Shown one piece after another: positions 15,925 through 24,200 of a stretch of 55,336 nt of DNA. A program made the translations under genes and the position numbers. The stretch's first letter is position 1, and every line of letters starts with the position of its first letter. The DNA lies in contig CAYOHY010000009.1 in the NCBI GenBank assembly GCA_964403885.1, positions 1 through 55,336 of the forward strand. The letters are read 5' to 3'. The notes below the pieces were generated by a model. The model was not told the origin of the DNA. It did no database searches and was given only the letters and a program-made list of their open reading frames with translations. This stretch comes from CAYOHY01 sp964403885. GTDB taxonomy: Bacteria; Actinomycetota; Coriobacteriia; Anaerosomatales; PHET01.

Positions 15925-16466
15925 ACGCCTCCCTTCTGCGGTCGGATGCTGGCGGCAAGTGCACGTCTCGCGCGAAAGACTCGGGACTTCACCGTACCGC
16001 TGGGCACGCCGAGGGCCTCACTCGCCTCAGCGTAGGACAGGCCGAAGACCGTCACCGCCGAGAGCGCGTCTCGATCCTCGGGAGCGAGTGCGCGCATCGC
16101 GAGCTCGAGGCTCGCCGCGAGGACGACGCCGTCGGAGAAGTCAGCGCCGATCGCGTGCGCGTCGAGGGGGTCGACGGGCACAGGGCGCCTCCGGCCGGCG
16201 CGCACCTCGTCGAGGCACGTGTTTCGCGTGATCCGGTACAGCCACGTGGAGAAGCGGGCGCGCTCGTCGAACGTGTCGAGTGAGCGAAACACCTTGACGA
16301 ACACCTCCTGCACCACGTCTTCAGCCGACGAAGAGTCGCCGAAGAACCGCAGCGCATGCGCGTAGACGGCCCGCGTGTGTCGGCGCACAAGCGTCTCGAA
16401 CGCTCGCAGGTCGCCGCTGCGGGCCAACGCCACCAAAGCTGTGTCGTCGGCGGTCTCGTAGTTCAT
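15921..16466 (-). CDS. ECF-type RNA polymerase sigma factor
   Basis: A 181-residue sigma-70 family protein with only regions 2 and 4. Region 2 holds AEDVVQEVFVKVFRSLDTF and FSTWLYRITRNTCLDEVR; region 4 is VFGLSYAEASEALGVPSGTV followed by KSRVFRARRAL. The ATG at 16466 is preceded on its strand by CGGAG; the frame is open further upstream but the conserved start (DDTALVALARSGD) is here. Overlap with the anti-sigma gene supports a paired regulatory unit. The gene diverges from tgt across about 100 bases. Autoregulation is likely for such pairs but no specific ECF promoter could be recognised. Confidence 0.92.
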   Translation of the reverse strand: MNYETADDTALVALARSGDLRAFETLVRRHTRAVYAHALRFFGDSSSAEDVVQEVFVKVFRSLDTFDERARFSTWLYRITRNTCLDEVRAGRRRPVPVDPLDAHAIGADFSDGVVLAASLELAMRALAPEDRDALSAVTVFGLSYAEASEALGVPSGTVKSRVFRARRALAASIRPQKGGV

Positions 16467-16515
16467 GTCGCTCCGTATGACGTGCGCGGGGCCGTGATGG
16501 TTCTCGCGACTTCGT

Positions 16516-16521
16516 AGTCTA
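16516..16521 (-). promoter_or_regulatory. -10 box for the sigma/anti-sigma operon
   Basis: TAGACT on the minus strand, 50 bases before the sigma-factor ATG, in the divergent gap with tgt. The -35 region has no clear match. Confidence 0.35.
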
Positions 16522-16551
16522 CCCGTTGCGTTCGATGGCGTGCTCCTCGGG

Positions 16552-16557
16552 TAGAAT
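16552..16557 (+). promoter_or_regulatory. -10 box of a probably leaderless tgt transcript
   Basis: TAGAAT (preceded by GGG) ends seven bases before the tgt ATG at 16565, leaving no room for a leader or ribosome-binding site. The transcript would start at the A of the start codon. Confidence 0.55.
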
Positions 16558-16564
16558 CGCGCCC

Positions 16565-17686
16565 ATGACACTCTTCGATCTCGAACTCATCCACACGGAC
16601 TCGACCACCTCGGCCCGGCGCGCGCGCTTTCACACCGCTCACGGTCCCGTGGAGACGCCCGTGTTCATGCCGGTAGGTACCCGCGCCACGGTCAAAGGGG
16701 TGACCACCCCGCAGCTGCACGACCTGGGAGCGCAGGTGCTGCTCGCCAACACCTACCACCTGTTCTTGCGGCCCGGCAGCGATCTCGTCGCCGAGGCCGG
16801 CGGGCTGCACCGCTTCATGAACTGGGACCGCGTGATCCTCACCGACTCGGGCGGATTCCAGATCTTCAGCCTCGCCGACACGCTGAAGCTCACCGATGAC
16901 GGCGTGAAGTTCCGCTCGATCATCGACGGTTCATGGCACTTCTGGTCGCCCGAGGACAACATGCGCATCCAGCAGGAGCTGGGCGCCGACATCGTCATGC
17001 AGCTCGACCAGTGCCCGCCCTACCCGGCCGAGAAGGAGTTCGTCGCCACCGCCGTGCGCAGGAGTGCCGAGTGGGCGGCGCGCTGCAAGGCCGCGCACTC
17101 GCGCGAGGACCAGGCGCTCTTCGGCATCGTCCAGGGTGGCGTGCACGAGGACCTGCGCCTCGAAAGCGTCGAGCGGCTGGGCGAGATCGGCTTCCCCGGC
17201 TACGGCATCGGCGGCTACTCCGTGGGCGAGCCGCATGACCTCATGCTCGAGTCGCTGGGGCCGGTGTGTGACGCGTTGCCCGCCGACAGGCCGCGCTACC
17301 TGATGGGCGTTGGCAACCCCACCACGATCCTCGAGGCGATCGGGCTGGGAGTGGACATGTTCGACTGCGTGCTGCCCACACGCACCGCCCGGCTCGGGAC
17401 CGCCTTCTCGAGCGAGGGGCGGATGAACATGCGAAACGCACGTTTCGCGAGGGACTTCACGCCGCTCGACCCCACGTGCACCTGCTCCACGTGCGCGAAC
17501 TACTCGCGGGCCTACATCCGCCACCTGGTCAACACCAAAGAGATGCTCGGTGCGATCCTGCTGAGCGTGCACAACCTGCACTACTTGCTGGATCTGACGC
17601 GAAGGGCTCGCGAAGCCATCGAAGCCGATGCCTACGGGGAGTTCCTGTCGGCCTGGCGCGCCTCTCGCGCGGCGGACGACTACTGA
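16565..17686 (+). CDS. tgt: tRNA-guanine transglycosylase
   Basis: Tgt exchanges guanine 34 of GUN-anticodon tRNAs for preQ1, the first tRNA step of queuosine synthesis. The 373-residue product has the general-base Asp in LTDSGGFQIFSL, GIVQGGVHEDLR, the nucleophile Asp in MFDCVLPTRTAR, and the zinc site CTCSTC with a downstream His (SVHNLHYL). The loop GIGGYSVGEP has Tyr where GGLSVGEP is more usual. The ATG at 16565 begins the conserved sequence; an upstream TTG at 16526 would pass through the promoter. The gene seems leaderless. Confidence 0.97.
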   Translation: MTLFDLELIHTDSTTSARRARFHTAHGPVETPVFMPVGTRATVKGVTTPQLHDLGAQVLLANTYHLFLRPGSDLVAEAGGLHRFMNWDRVILTDSGGFQIFSLADTLKLTDDGVKFRSIIDGSWHFWSPEDNMRIQQELGADIVMQLDQCPPYPAEKEFVATAVRRSAEWAARCKAAHSREDQALFGIVQGGVHEDLRLESVERLGEIGFPGYGIGGYSVGEPHDLMLESLGPVCDALPADRPRYLMGVGNPTTILEAIGLGVDMFDCVLPTRTARLGTAFSSEGRMNMRNARFARDFTPLDPTCTCSTCANYSRAYIRHLVNTKEMLGAILLSVHNLHYLLDLTRRAREAIEADAYGEFLSAWRASRAADDY

Positions 17687-17713
17687 TTCGCTGCCCGAGG
17701 CTCCCGCGGGTGC

Positions 17714-17742
17714 TTTGAGATGGGGGCGACGACGGGTAAGAT
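17714..17742 (+). promoter_or_regulatory. Promoter of the yajC-secDF unit
   Basis: TTTGAG (17714-17719) and TAAGAT (17737-17742) with 17-bp spacing lie between tgt and yajC and give a leader of about 53 bases with a GAGGAGAG ribosome-binding site. Confidence 0.5.
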
Positions 17743-17801
17743 TGACCGTCGGCCGTCCGCGAAGACGCGGGGCCTGCGTGACACACGAGGAGAGGCAACA
17801 C

Positions 17802-18146
17802 ATGGGGCAGTACTCGAACCTGCTGTTCATCGTCGCGATCGTCGCGGTGTTCTACTTCATGCTCATCCGACCCCAGCAGCAGCGCGCGAAGCAGCAGCGC
17901 GACATGCTGGGTAACCTCAAGGCCGGGGACGAGATCGTCACCATCGGCGGCATCTTTGCGACCGTGGTCGAGGTGGGCGATCGGGTCAGGGTCAAGGTCG
18001 CCGACGGCTCCGAGCTCGAGCTCGCCAAGCAGGCGATCGGCAGCGTCGTGTCTGTCGCCGATGACGGTGACGATGCCACTGAGACCGAAGACGCCGACGA
18101 CGCCGACGAGGCGATCGAGTCCGACGCCGAGGGTTCCGAGGCCTAG
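17802..18146 (+). CDS. yajC: Preprotein translocase subunit YajC
   Basis: YajC is the small membrane partner of the SecDF complex. The 114-residue protein has one N-terminal membrane helix (about 6-24), the family signature YFMLIRPQQQRAKQQRDML, and the beta domain LKAGDEIVTIGGIFATVVEV. The C-terminal 30 residues are a strongly acidic Asp/Glu/Ala tail, longer than in enteric YajC. The ATG at 17802 follows GAGGAGAGG; an open frame extends upstream but belongs to the leader. It precedes the HD gene by one base and is near secD-secF, so all four probably form one operon. Confidence 0.95.
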   Translation: MGQYSNLLFIVAIVAVFYFMLIRPQQQRAKQQRDMLGNLKAGDEIVTIGGIFATVVEVGDRVRVKVADGSELELAKQAIGSVVSVADDGDDATETEDADDADEAIESDAEGSEA

Positions 18147-18147
18147 C

Positions 18148-18885
18148 ATGCGTGACGCCGCCGAGCAGCGCGCCGACGCTCAGCGCGCGGCATTGGAGCA
18201 GGTCACCGCTCAGGCGGGGGCGGCTTCGGTGACACTCGAGACGGTGCAGGCGGACGCGGAGCTGCTCGCCTACATGCACATGGGCGACGAGTACCTGGGA
18301 TCGATCGGCTACACCGAGCACGGTCTGAGGCACGCCAACCTCACGGCGCACATCGCGGGAAACATCCTCGCGAGACTGGGCTTCGATGATCGGATGTCGG
18401 AGCTGGGGGCCATCGCCGGGTTCTGCCACGACATCGGCAACTGCGTCTCGCGTGCGGATCACTGGATTAGTTCTGCACTTTTGTCGCGTGCGGCCCTCGA
18501 ACGCCTTGGGATGCCGTACCATGAGATAGCTGTCGTCATGAACGCGGTAGGTAACCATGAAGAGGATGCGAGCGATCCATCCACTCCGGTTGCGGCGGCA
18601 TGTGTCATCGCGGACAAGTCCGACGTGCACCATACGAGGGTGCGCGCACAGAATCCGTACGAATTTGATATACACGACCGCGTGAACTATGCGGTGAAAC
18701 GATCGTTCTTGCGCGTCGACACCGATGCGCGGATGCTCACCCTTGAGGTGGACATCGACACCAGCGAGACGCAGATCATGGAGTACTTTGAGATCTTCAT
18801 CGAGCGTATGGCGCTGTGCAGGCGGGCGGCGGCGGTGCTCGACGCGCGATTCGCGCTGGTGATTAACGGAGTCAAGCTCCTCTAG
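18148..18885 (+). CDS. HD-domain metal-dependent hydrolase
   Basis: A 245-residue HD-superfamily protein. The metal-binding signature is H...HD...D: His in EHGLRHANLTAH, His-Asp in GFCHDIGNC, then GNHEED and VIADKSDVHH. Members are phosphohydrolases on nucleotides or cyclic dinucleotides; I cannot name a substrate. Similar HD proteins are found beside secDF in other Gram-positives. It starts one base after the yajC stop, with no strong ribosome-binding site, so translation may be coupled. From about 18467 to 18720 codon choice is unlike the surrounding genes (ATT, AGT, TCT, CTT, TTT, ATA, AAA), a local low-GC patch. Confidence 0.87.
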   Translation: MRDAAEQRADAQRAALEQVTAQAGAASVTLETVQADAELLAYMHMGDEYLGSIGYTEHGLRHANLTAHIAGNILARLGFDDRMSELGAIAGFCHDIGNCVSRADHWISSALLSRAALERLGMPYHEIAVVMNAVGNHEEDASDPSTPVAAACVIADKSDVHHTRVRAQNPYEFDIHDRVNYAVKRSFLRVDTDARMLTLEVDIDTSETQIMEYFEIFIERMALCRRAAAVLDARFALVINGVKLL

Positions 18886-18928
18886 GAGCCCCGATACGCA
18901 CGATACGCACGGCACGGAAGGCAGGAGC

Positions 18929-20284
18929 ATGGATCAGAAGCAACGCAACATCTTGTTGTTGTCGATCGCCCTGGTGCTCATGGTCGGCTCGTGGGTCCTC
19001 TTGTGGCCCCCGGCGGACAAGATCACGCAGGGTCTCGACATCCAGGGTGGCCTCTCGGTCATCCTGACGGCTCAGAAGTCCGCAACCACGCCGGTCACGG
19101 CGTCGGTGATGGATCGCGCCGAGCTTATCGTGCGTAACCGCGTCGACCGTCTCGGCGTGCGAGAGGCCTCGATCCAGCGACAGGGCAACGATTCGTTGCT
19201 CGTCCAGATCCCGGGCATCAAGAACGCCAACGAGGCGCTCGCGGTGCTGGGCAGCACGGGCCAGCTCGAGTTCGTCGACGTCGCGTCGATCCAGGACTCG
19301 GCCACGGTCACGGCGATCACCAACGGCGACAAGAACGTCAAGCTCAAGAAGGGCACCTACAAGCCCTTCATGACGGGCGAGGTCGTCAAGACCGCCACGG
19401 TGTCCCAGGACCAGAACACCGCCCAGATCGTGGTCAACGTGACCATGGACTCCAAGGGCACCAAGACCTGGGGTGACTACACGACCAGCAACGTTGGCAA
19501 GCTCGTGGCCATCGTGCTCGACGGTACGGTTCAGTCCGCGCCACAGGTCAACGAGCCCATCCGTGATGGCCGCACCCAGATCTCGGGCAGCTTCACGGCG
19601 GAGAGCGCCAAGCAGCTCAAGACGGTTCTCGAGACCGGTGCGCTGCCCGTGACGCTCGAGTTCTCCGAGTCGCGCGTGGTCGGCCCGACGCTGGGCCAGG
19701 ACTCGCTGCGCCAGGGCGTGCTCGCGGTGCTCATCGGCCTTGCGCTCGTCGCGCTGTACGTGGTCGTGTTCTATCGCGGCCTCGGACTGCTGACGGTGGG
19801 TGCGCTCATCGTGTTCGCGTCGTTCTTCCTCGGCATCCTTGCGATGCTGTCGCAGTTCGGCGTGTTCGCGCTCACGCTGCCCGGCATCGCCGGTATCGTG
19901 CTCACGATCGGTCTTGCTGCCGACTCGTCGATCCTCATCCTTGAGCGTTTCAAGGAAGAGGTGCGCATGGGCAAGACCATCCGCTCGGCGGCGAACTCGG
20001 GTTCGAAGCACGGCATCCTGACCTCGGTCGACGCCGACCTCGTGACCTTTGTGTCCGCGGCCGTGCTCTACGCCGTGGCCATCGGGCCGGTTCGTGGCTT
20101 CGCGCTCACGCTCATGATCGGTATCGCGTGCGACATCACCATGATGCTGCTGTTCAAGCGCCCCGCGCTCGTCTTGCTCGGCGAGTCCGCCATCGGCAAG
20201 GCTCCGGTGTTCTGGGGCGTTCCCAAGGAGGCGGTCACTGCGACCGGCTCGAAGGCCCGGAAGGGGGGTGTGGCCGGTGTCTAG
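18929..20284 (+). CDS. secD: Protein translocase subunit SecD
   Basis: SecD, with SecF, uses the proton motive force to help pull secreted proteins across the membrane. The 451-residue protein has a first membrane helix (10-27), the GLDIQGGLSVIL D1 motif, an external domain of about 220 residues, and a five-helix RND-type block from about 265 on (VLIGLALVALYVVVFYRGLG, PGIAGIVLTIGLAADSSILI with the conserved D-S-S, and FKEEVRMGK). The external domain is shorter than in E. coli, as usual in Gram-positives. The ATG has AGGAG seven bases upstream. Its end overlaps the start of secF. Confidence 0.97.
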   Translation: MDQKQRNILLLSIALVLMVGSWVLLWPPADKITQGLDIQGGLSVILTAQKSATTPVTASVMDRAELIVRNRVDRLGVREASIQRQGNDSLLVQIPGIKNANEALAVLGSTGQLEFVDVASIQDSATVTAITNGDKNVKLKKGTYKPFMTGEVVKTATVSQDQNTAQIVVNVTMDSKGTKTWGDYTTSNVGKLVAIVLDGTVQSAPQVNEPIRDGRTQISGSFTAESAKQLKTVLETGALPVTLEFSESRVVGPTLGQDSLRQGVLAVLIGLALVALYVVVFYRGLGLLTVGALIVFASFFLGILAMLSQFGVFALTLPGIAGIVLTIGLAADSSILILERFKEEVRMGKTIRSAANSGSKHGILTSVDADLVTFVSAAVLYAVAIGPVRGFALTLMIGIACDITMMLLFKRPALVLLGESAIGKAPVFWGVPKEAVTATGSKARKGGVAGV

Positions 20285-21188
20285 GTTCCACATCGACTTC
20301 CTGGGTCACCGCAAGATCATGTTCGGTATCTCGCTCGTGCTCATCGCGATCTCGATCGCAGCACTCGCGTTCCGTGGCCTCACGTTCAGCATCGAGTTCA
20401 TCGGCGGCACGTCGATCACGGTGGTCGACTCGGGCGACGTGACCATCGCGCAGATGCGTACCGCGTTCGAGGATGCCGGCGTGAAGAACGCCAACATCCA
20501 GACCGCCAACTCGAGCGGCGTGAAGGGCTTCATCATCCGCACCGAGGTGACCGATCCCAAGGTGGCCAAGTCCGACGCGACCAAGGTCGCCGCTGCGGTC
20601 AAGCTCCCGGACGGTAACTTCCAGGTCACGACCATCGGTCCGGGCTGGGGCAAGAACATCACCAACCGCGCGCTCATGGCCCTCGGCCTGTCGATCGTCG
20701 CGATCCTGCTCTACATCTCGATCCGCTTCGAGTACAAGATGTCGATCACCGCAGTGGTCGCTCTTGCCCACGACATCCTGATCACGTTGGGCATCTACGC
20801 CCTCGTGGGCCAGGAGGTCACGCCCAACACGATCGCCGCACTGCTGACGATCCTGGGTTACTCGCTCTACGACACCATCGTGGTGTTCCACCGCATCAAG
20901 GAGAACTCGCAGCACCTCGCGAAGCAGTCCTTCATGCAGATGGCCAACGAGTCGATCAACGAGGTGTTCGTGCGCTCGCTCAACACCACGTTCACGTCGC
21001 TCATCCCGGTCATCACCATGCTGTTCTTTGGCGGAGAGACCCTCAAGGACTTCGCGCTCGCGCTGTCCATCGGTCTGACCGTCGGTGCGTACTCCTCGAT
21101 CGGTGTCGCCTCGCCGCTGTTCGCGGTGTGGAAGGAGACCGAGCCCAAGTACGCGGCTCTCAAGAAGAAGTACGCGGGCGCCCAGTAG
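20277..21188 (+). CDS. secF: Protein translocase subunit SecF
   Basis: SecF is the partner of SecD in the membrane. The 303 residues start with a short cytosolic segment (SRFHIDFLGHRKIMF), a first helix and the SIEFIGGTSI motif equivalent to G-I-E-F-T-G-G, a small external domain, then five helices with AHDILITLGIYAL, TILGYSLYDTIVVFHRIKEN and FTSLIPVITMLFFGGE. The GTG at 20277 overlaps the last eight bases of secD and is preceded by AAGGGGGG; a GTG at 20268 lies within that ribosome-binding site and is less likely. A strong hairpin (21215-21243) follows the gene. Confidence 0.96.
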   Translation: MSRFHIDFLGHRKIMFGISLVLIAISIAALAFRGLTFSIEFIGGTSITVVDSGDVTIAQMRTAFEDAGVKNANIQTANSSGVKGFIIRTEVTDPKVAKSDATKVAAAVKLPDGNFQVTTIGPGWGKNITNRALMALGLSIVAILLYISIRFEYKMSITAVVALAHDILITLGIYALVGQEVTPNTIAALLTILGYSLYDTIVVFHRIKENSQHLAKQSFMQMANESINEVFVRSLNTTFTSLIPVITMLFFGGETLKDFALALSIGLTVGAYSSIGVASPLFAVWKETEPKYAALKKKYAGAQ

Positions 21189-21214
21189 TCCCGTCGTATC
21201 ACGTGAGTGGATTC

Positions 21215-21243
21215 GGGGTCGGCACCGTCTCGGTGTCGGCCCC
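21215..21243 (+). terminator. Terminator after secF
   Basis: GGGGTCGGCACC (21215-21226) pairs along its whole length with GGTGTCGGCCCC (21232-21243), 12 bp with two wobbles and a five-base loop. It ends the yajC-secDF unit just before the recJ promoter. Confidence 0.75.
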
Positions 21244-21249
21244 GTCCGT

Positions 21250-21255
21250 TAGGAT
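21250..21255 (+). promoter_or_regulatory. -10 box of a probably leaderless recJ-fusion transcript
   Basis: TAGGAT ends six bases before the ATG at 21262 and directly follows the secF terminator. No ribosome-binding sequence is present, so the mRNA likely begins at the start codon. Confidence 0.5.
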
Positions 21256-21261
21256 GGGACC

Positions 21262-24200
21262 ATGAGTACCCAGTGCCCCCAGACCCCGTGGAGCGTGGCC
21301 GTCGTCGACGAGGAGACGGTCGCTGCGCTGCGACGTGCGACCGGCATGTCGGCCATCGCCGCGCGCATCCTCGCGATTCGCGGCGTGAGCGACGCCGACG
21401 AGGCGGCCCGCTTCCTCGAGCCCTCTCTTGAGCGCGACTGGCTCGATCCGCATCTGATTCCCGGGATGGCCGAGGCGGCCGATCGCGTTGCCGCCGCTGT
21501 TCGCGCAGGGGAGCGCATCCTCGTCTTTGGCGACTTCGACCTGGACGGCGTGAGCGCGGCGGCTGTGGCGACGCGCGGACTGCGCGCGCTGGGCGCCGAC
21601 GTGCGCGTCATGGTGCCCCACCGTTTCACCGAGGGATACGGGCTGGGAGAGGCCTCCATCGCGCGTGCGCTCACGCATGAGCCTTCGCTGGTGGTGACCG
21701 TCGACTGCGGCATCTCCTCGGCGGTCGAGGTCGAGACGCTGCGCTCGCACGGTATCGACGTCGTCGTCACCGACCACCATGAGCCCGGCGGCCTTGTGCC
21801 GGATGCCGTGTCGGTCGCAAACCCCAAGTTGGACCCGGACTGCCCGTCACGCGACCTCGCCGGTGCGGGGGTGTCGCTCAAGCTCGTGCAGGCCGTAGGC
21901 CAGCGCCTCGGCCAGCCCGACGCGTGGAAGGCGCTCGTCGACCTCGCCATGCTGGGCACTGTCGCAGACATCGTGCCCCTGACCGGCGAGAACCGCTCGC
22001 TCGTGGCGGCCGGCGTGGACGCGGTTCGCCGTCGTCCCCGCGTGGCCATCGCGGCGCTGTGTGCGGTGGCAGCTCAGTCGACCGCGTCGTTCACGGCTGA
22101 GTCCGTGGCCTTCGGGCTCGCGCCGCGCCTCAACGCTGCGGGCCGCATGGCCGACCCCGTGGTCGCGCTCGACCTGCTGCTCGCAGACGACCCGCTCGTC
22201 GCAGAGGATCTCGCGCGCACGCTCGACGAGCACAACCGGCTTCGCCAGGCCACCGAGGCGGATTTGGCCGATGCTGCGCTGGCACTCGCCAAGCGGGTCT
22301 ACGACGGTCAGCGCGCTTTGGTGCTGGCGGGCGAAGGCTGGCACGAGGGGGTCAAGGGCATCGTCGCGAGCCGTGTCGCCCAGGCCTACAGCGTGCCCAC
22401 CATCCTGTTCTCGATCGAAGACGGGGTGGCGCGCGGCTCGGGGCGCTCGGTGGGCCGGGTGAACCTGTTCGAGGCTCTCAACGCCTGTGCGGGCCTGCTC
22501 GAGCGCTTCGGTGGCCACGAGGCCGCGGTTGGCCTCACGTTGCCCGCTGACAAGCTCGACGCGTTCAGTGAGGCGCTCGAGGCTCATCTGGCGACGCTTC
22601 CCGCCGAGCAGTTCGCGACGGTGTTGCCCGTCGATGCCGAGCTTGCGCTCGACGACGTGAGCATCGAGCTGGGCGCCGAGCTCGCGCTGCTGGAGCCCTT
22701 CGGCCACAGCAACCCGCGTCCCCTTTTCGCGGCGCGCTCGGTGTTCATGAACGGCCGAGAGAAGGTGGGCAAGACCGGCAACCACCTCAAGTTCCTCGCC
22801 TACGACGGTGTCGCCTCGGTGCCCGCCATCGCGTTTCGCTGCCGCGATATCGATGAGCTGATCGCCCGGGATGCCGCCGTCGACATCGCCTTTGGGCTCG
22901 AAGTCGATGAGTGGCGCGGGCGCAAGCGGGCGCAGCTGATGATCCGCGACGTCGTCATGCGTGACGGTGCGCCGGATGCGCCGGCCGCAGACCTCGTCGA
23001 CGACCTGTTCGCACGCGCCGATGAGATCCTTGCGCGCGAGGAGTACGCAGGCATCGAAGAGGCGCCGTCGTTTCACACCAAGCTCGCGGGGGTGACGTTC
23101 GAGGGCCGCCAGGAGGTCTTGGCCCGGCTCGCTCCGGGGGCGCCGCTGCGGCTGGAGCGCCAACCTGACAACCCCTACGACTCGGCGGCATGCGCACTGT
23201 TCGATCCGCACGGCGCCCAGGTCGGCTTCCTCAACCGTCGTCTGGCCGCCGCGCTCGCGCCCGCGATCGACGCGGGTGTCGAGTACGACGTCGAGGTGGC
23301 TGACGTCACGGGTGGTGAGGACGGCCGCACGCTGGGCGTGAACGTGATCGTCTCTCGCCGGGACGCCACGGACTCCGCTGAGGATCGGGCGGCGGACCGC
23401 GCACAGCGCAGAAGCGAGCTCGCGGCACTGCCCGCCGAGGCGCTGGACGCGGAGCTGGTGCGGCGTTTCATCGGCGAGCGCTCGCTGCACGCTGCACAGG
23501 CCGAGGCGCTCGATGCGCTCGAGCGGGGAGACAACACGCTCGCGGTCATGGCGACCGGCCGAGGCAAGTCGCTGATCTTTCACCTCCACGCCGCCCGCAC
23601 CGCGCTTCGCTCGGGTCTGGCGAGCGTGTTCGTGTATCCGCTGCGTGCGCTCGTCGCCGACCAGGCCTTCCACCTCGACGAGGTGTTCACCGAGGTGGGT
23701 CTGACGGTGCGGGTGGTGACCGGCGAGACGTCTCCCGGTGACCGGGCCGAGGCGTTCGGCGCGCTTCGCGACGGGGGACTCGACATCGTCTTGACGACCC
23801 CGGAGTTCCTGCACTTCCACGCCGCGCGGTTCGTCGAGGCGGGCCGAGTAGGGTTCGTCGTCGTCGACGAGGCGCATCACGTGGGGCTCTCACGCGCCGG
23901 CCATCGGCCTGCGTACGCCCGCTTGGACGAGGCGCTCCTCGCACTCGGTGGACCCACGGTGCTCGCGGTGACGGCGACGGCCTCCGATGACGTCGCGGCT
24001 CAGATCAAGTCCACGCTCTCGATCGAGACCGTCATCCTCGACCCCACCGTCCGAGACAACCTCATCATCGAGGACCGCAGAGGCGCGACCGAGAAGGACG
24101 CCTACATCGCAGCGCTCGCGGCGAAAGGCGACAAGATGGTCGTCTACGTGAACTCCCGCGACGCCTCTGTTCGTCTCGCGCGCATGCTGCGCAAGAAGGT

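Noticed and set aside
21847..23880. Open frame of 677 codons on the minus strand opposite the RecJ fusion
   Set aside because: Codon-bias shadow with Arg/Val/Glu-rich sequence and no recognisable fold.
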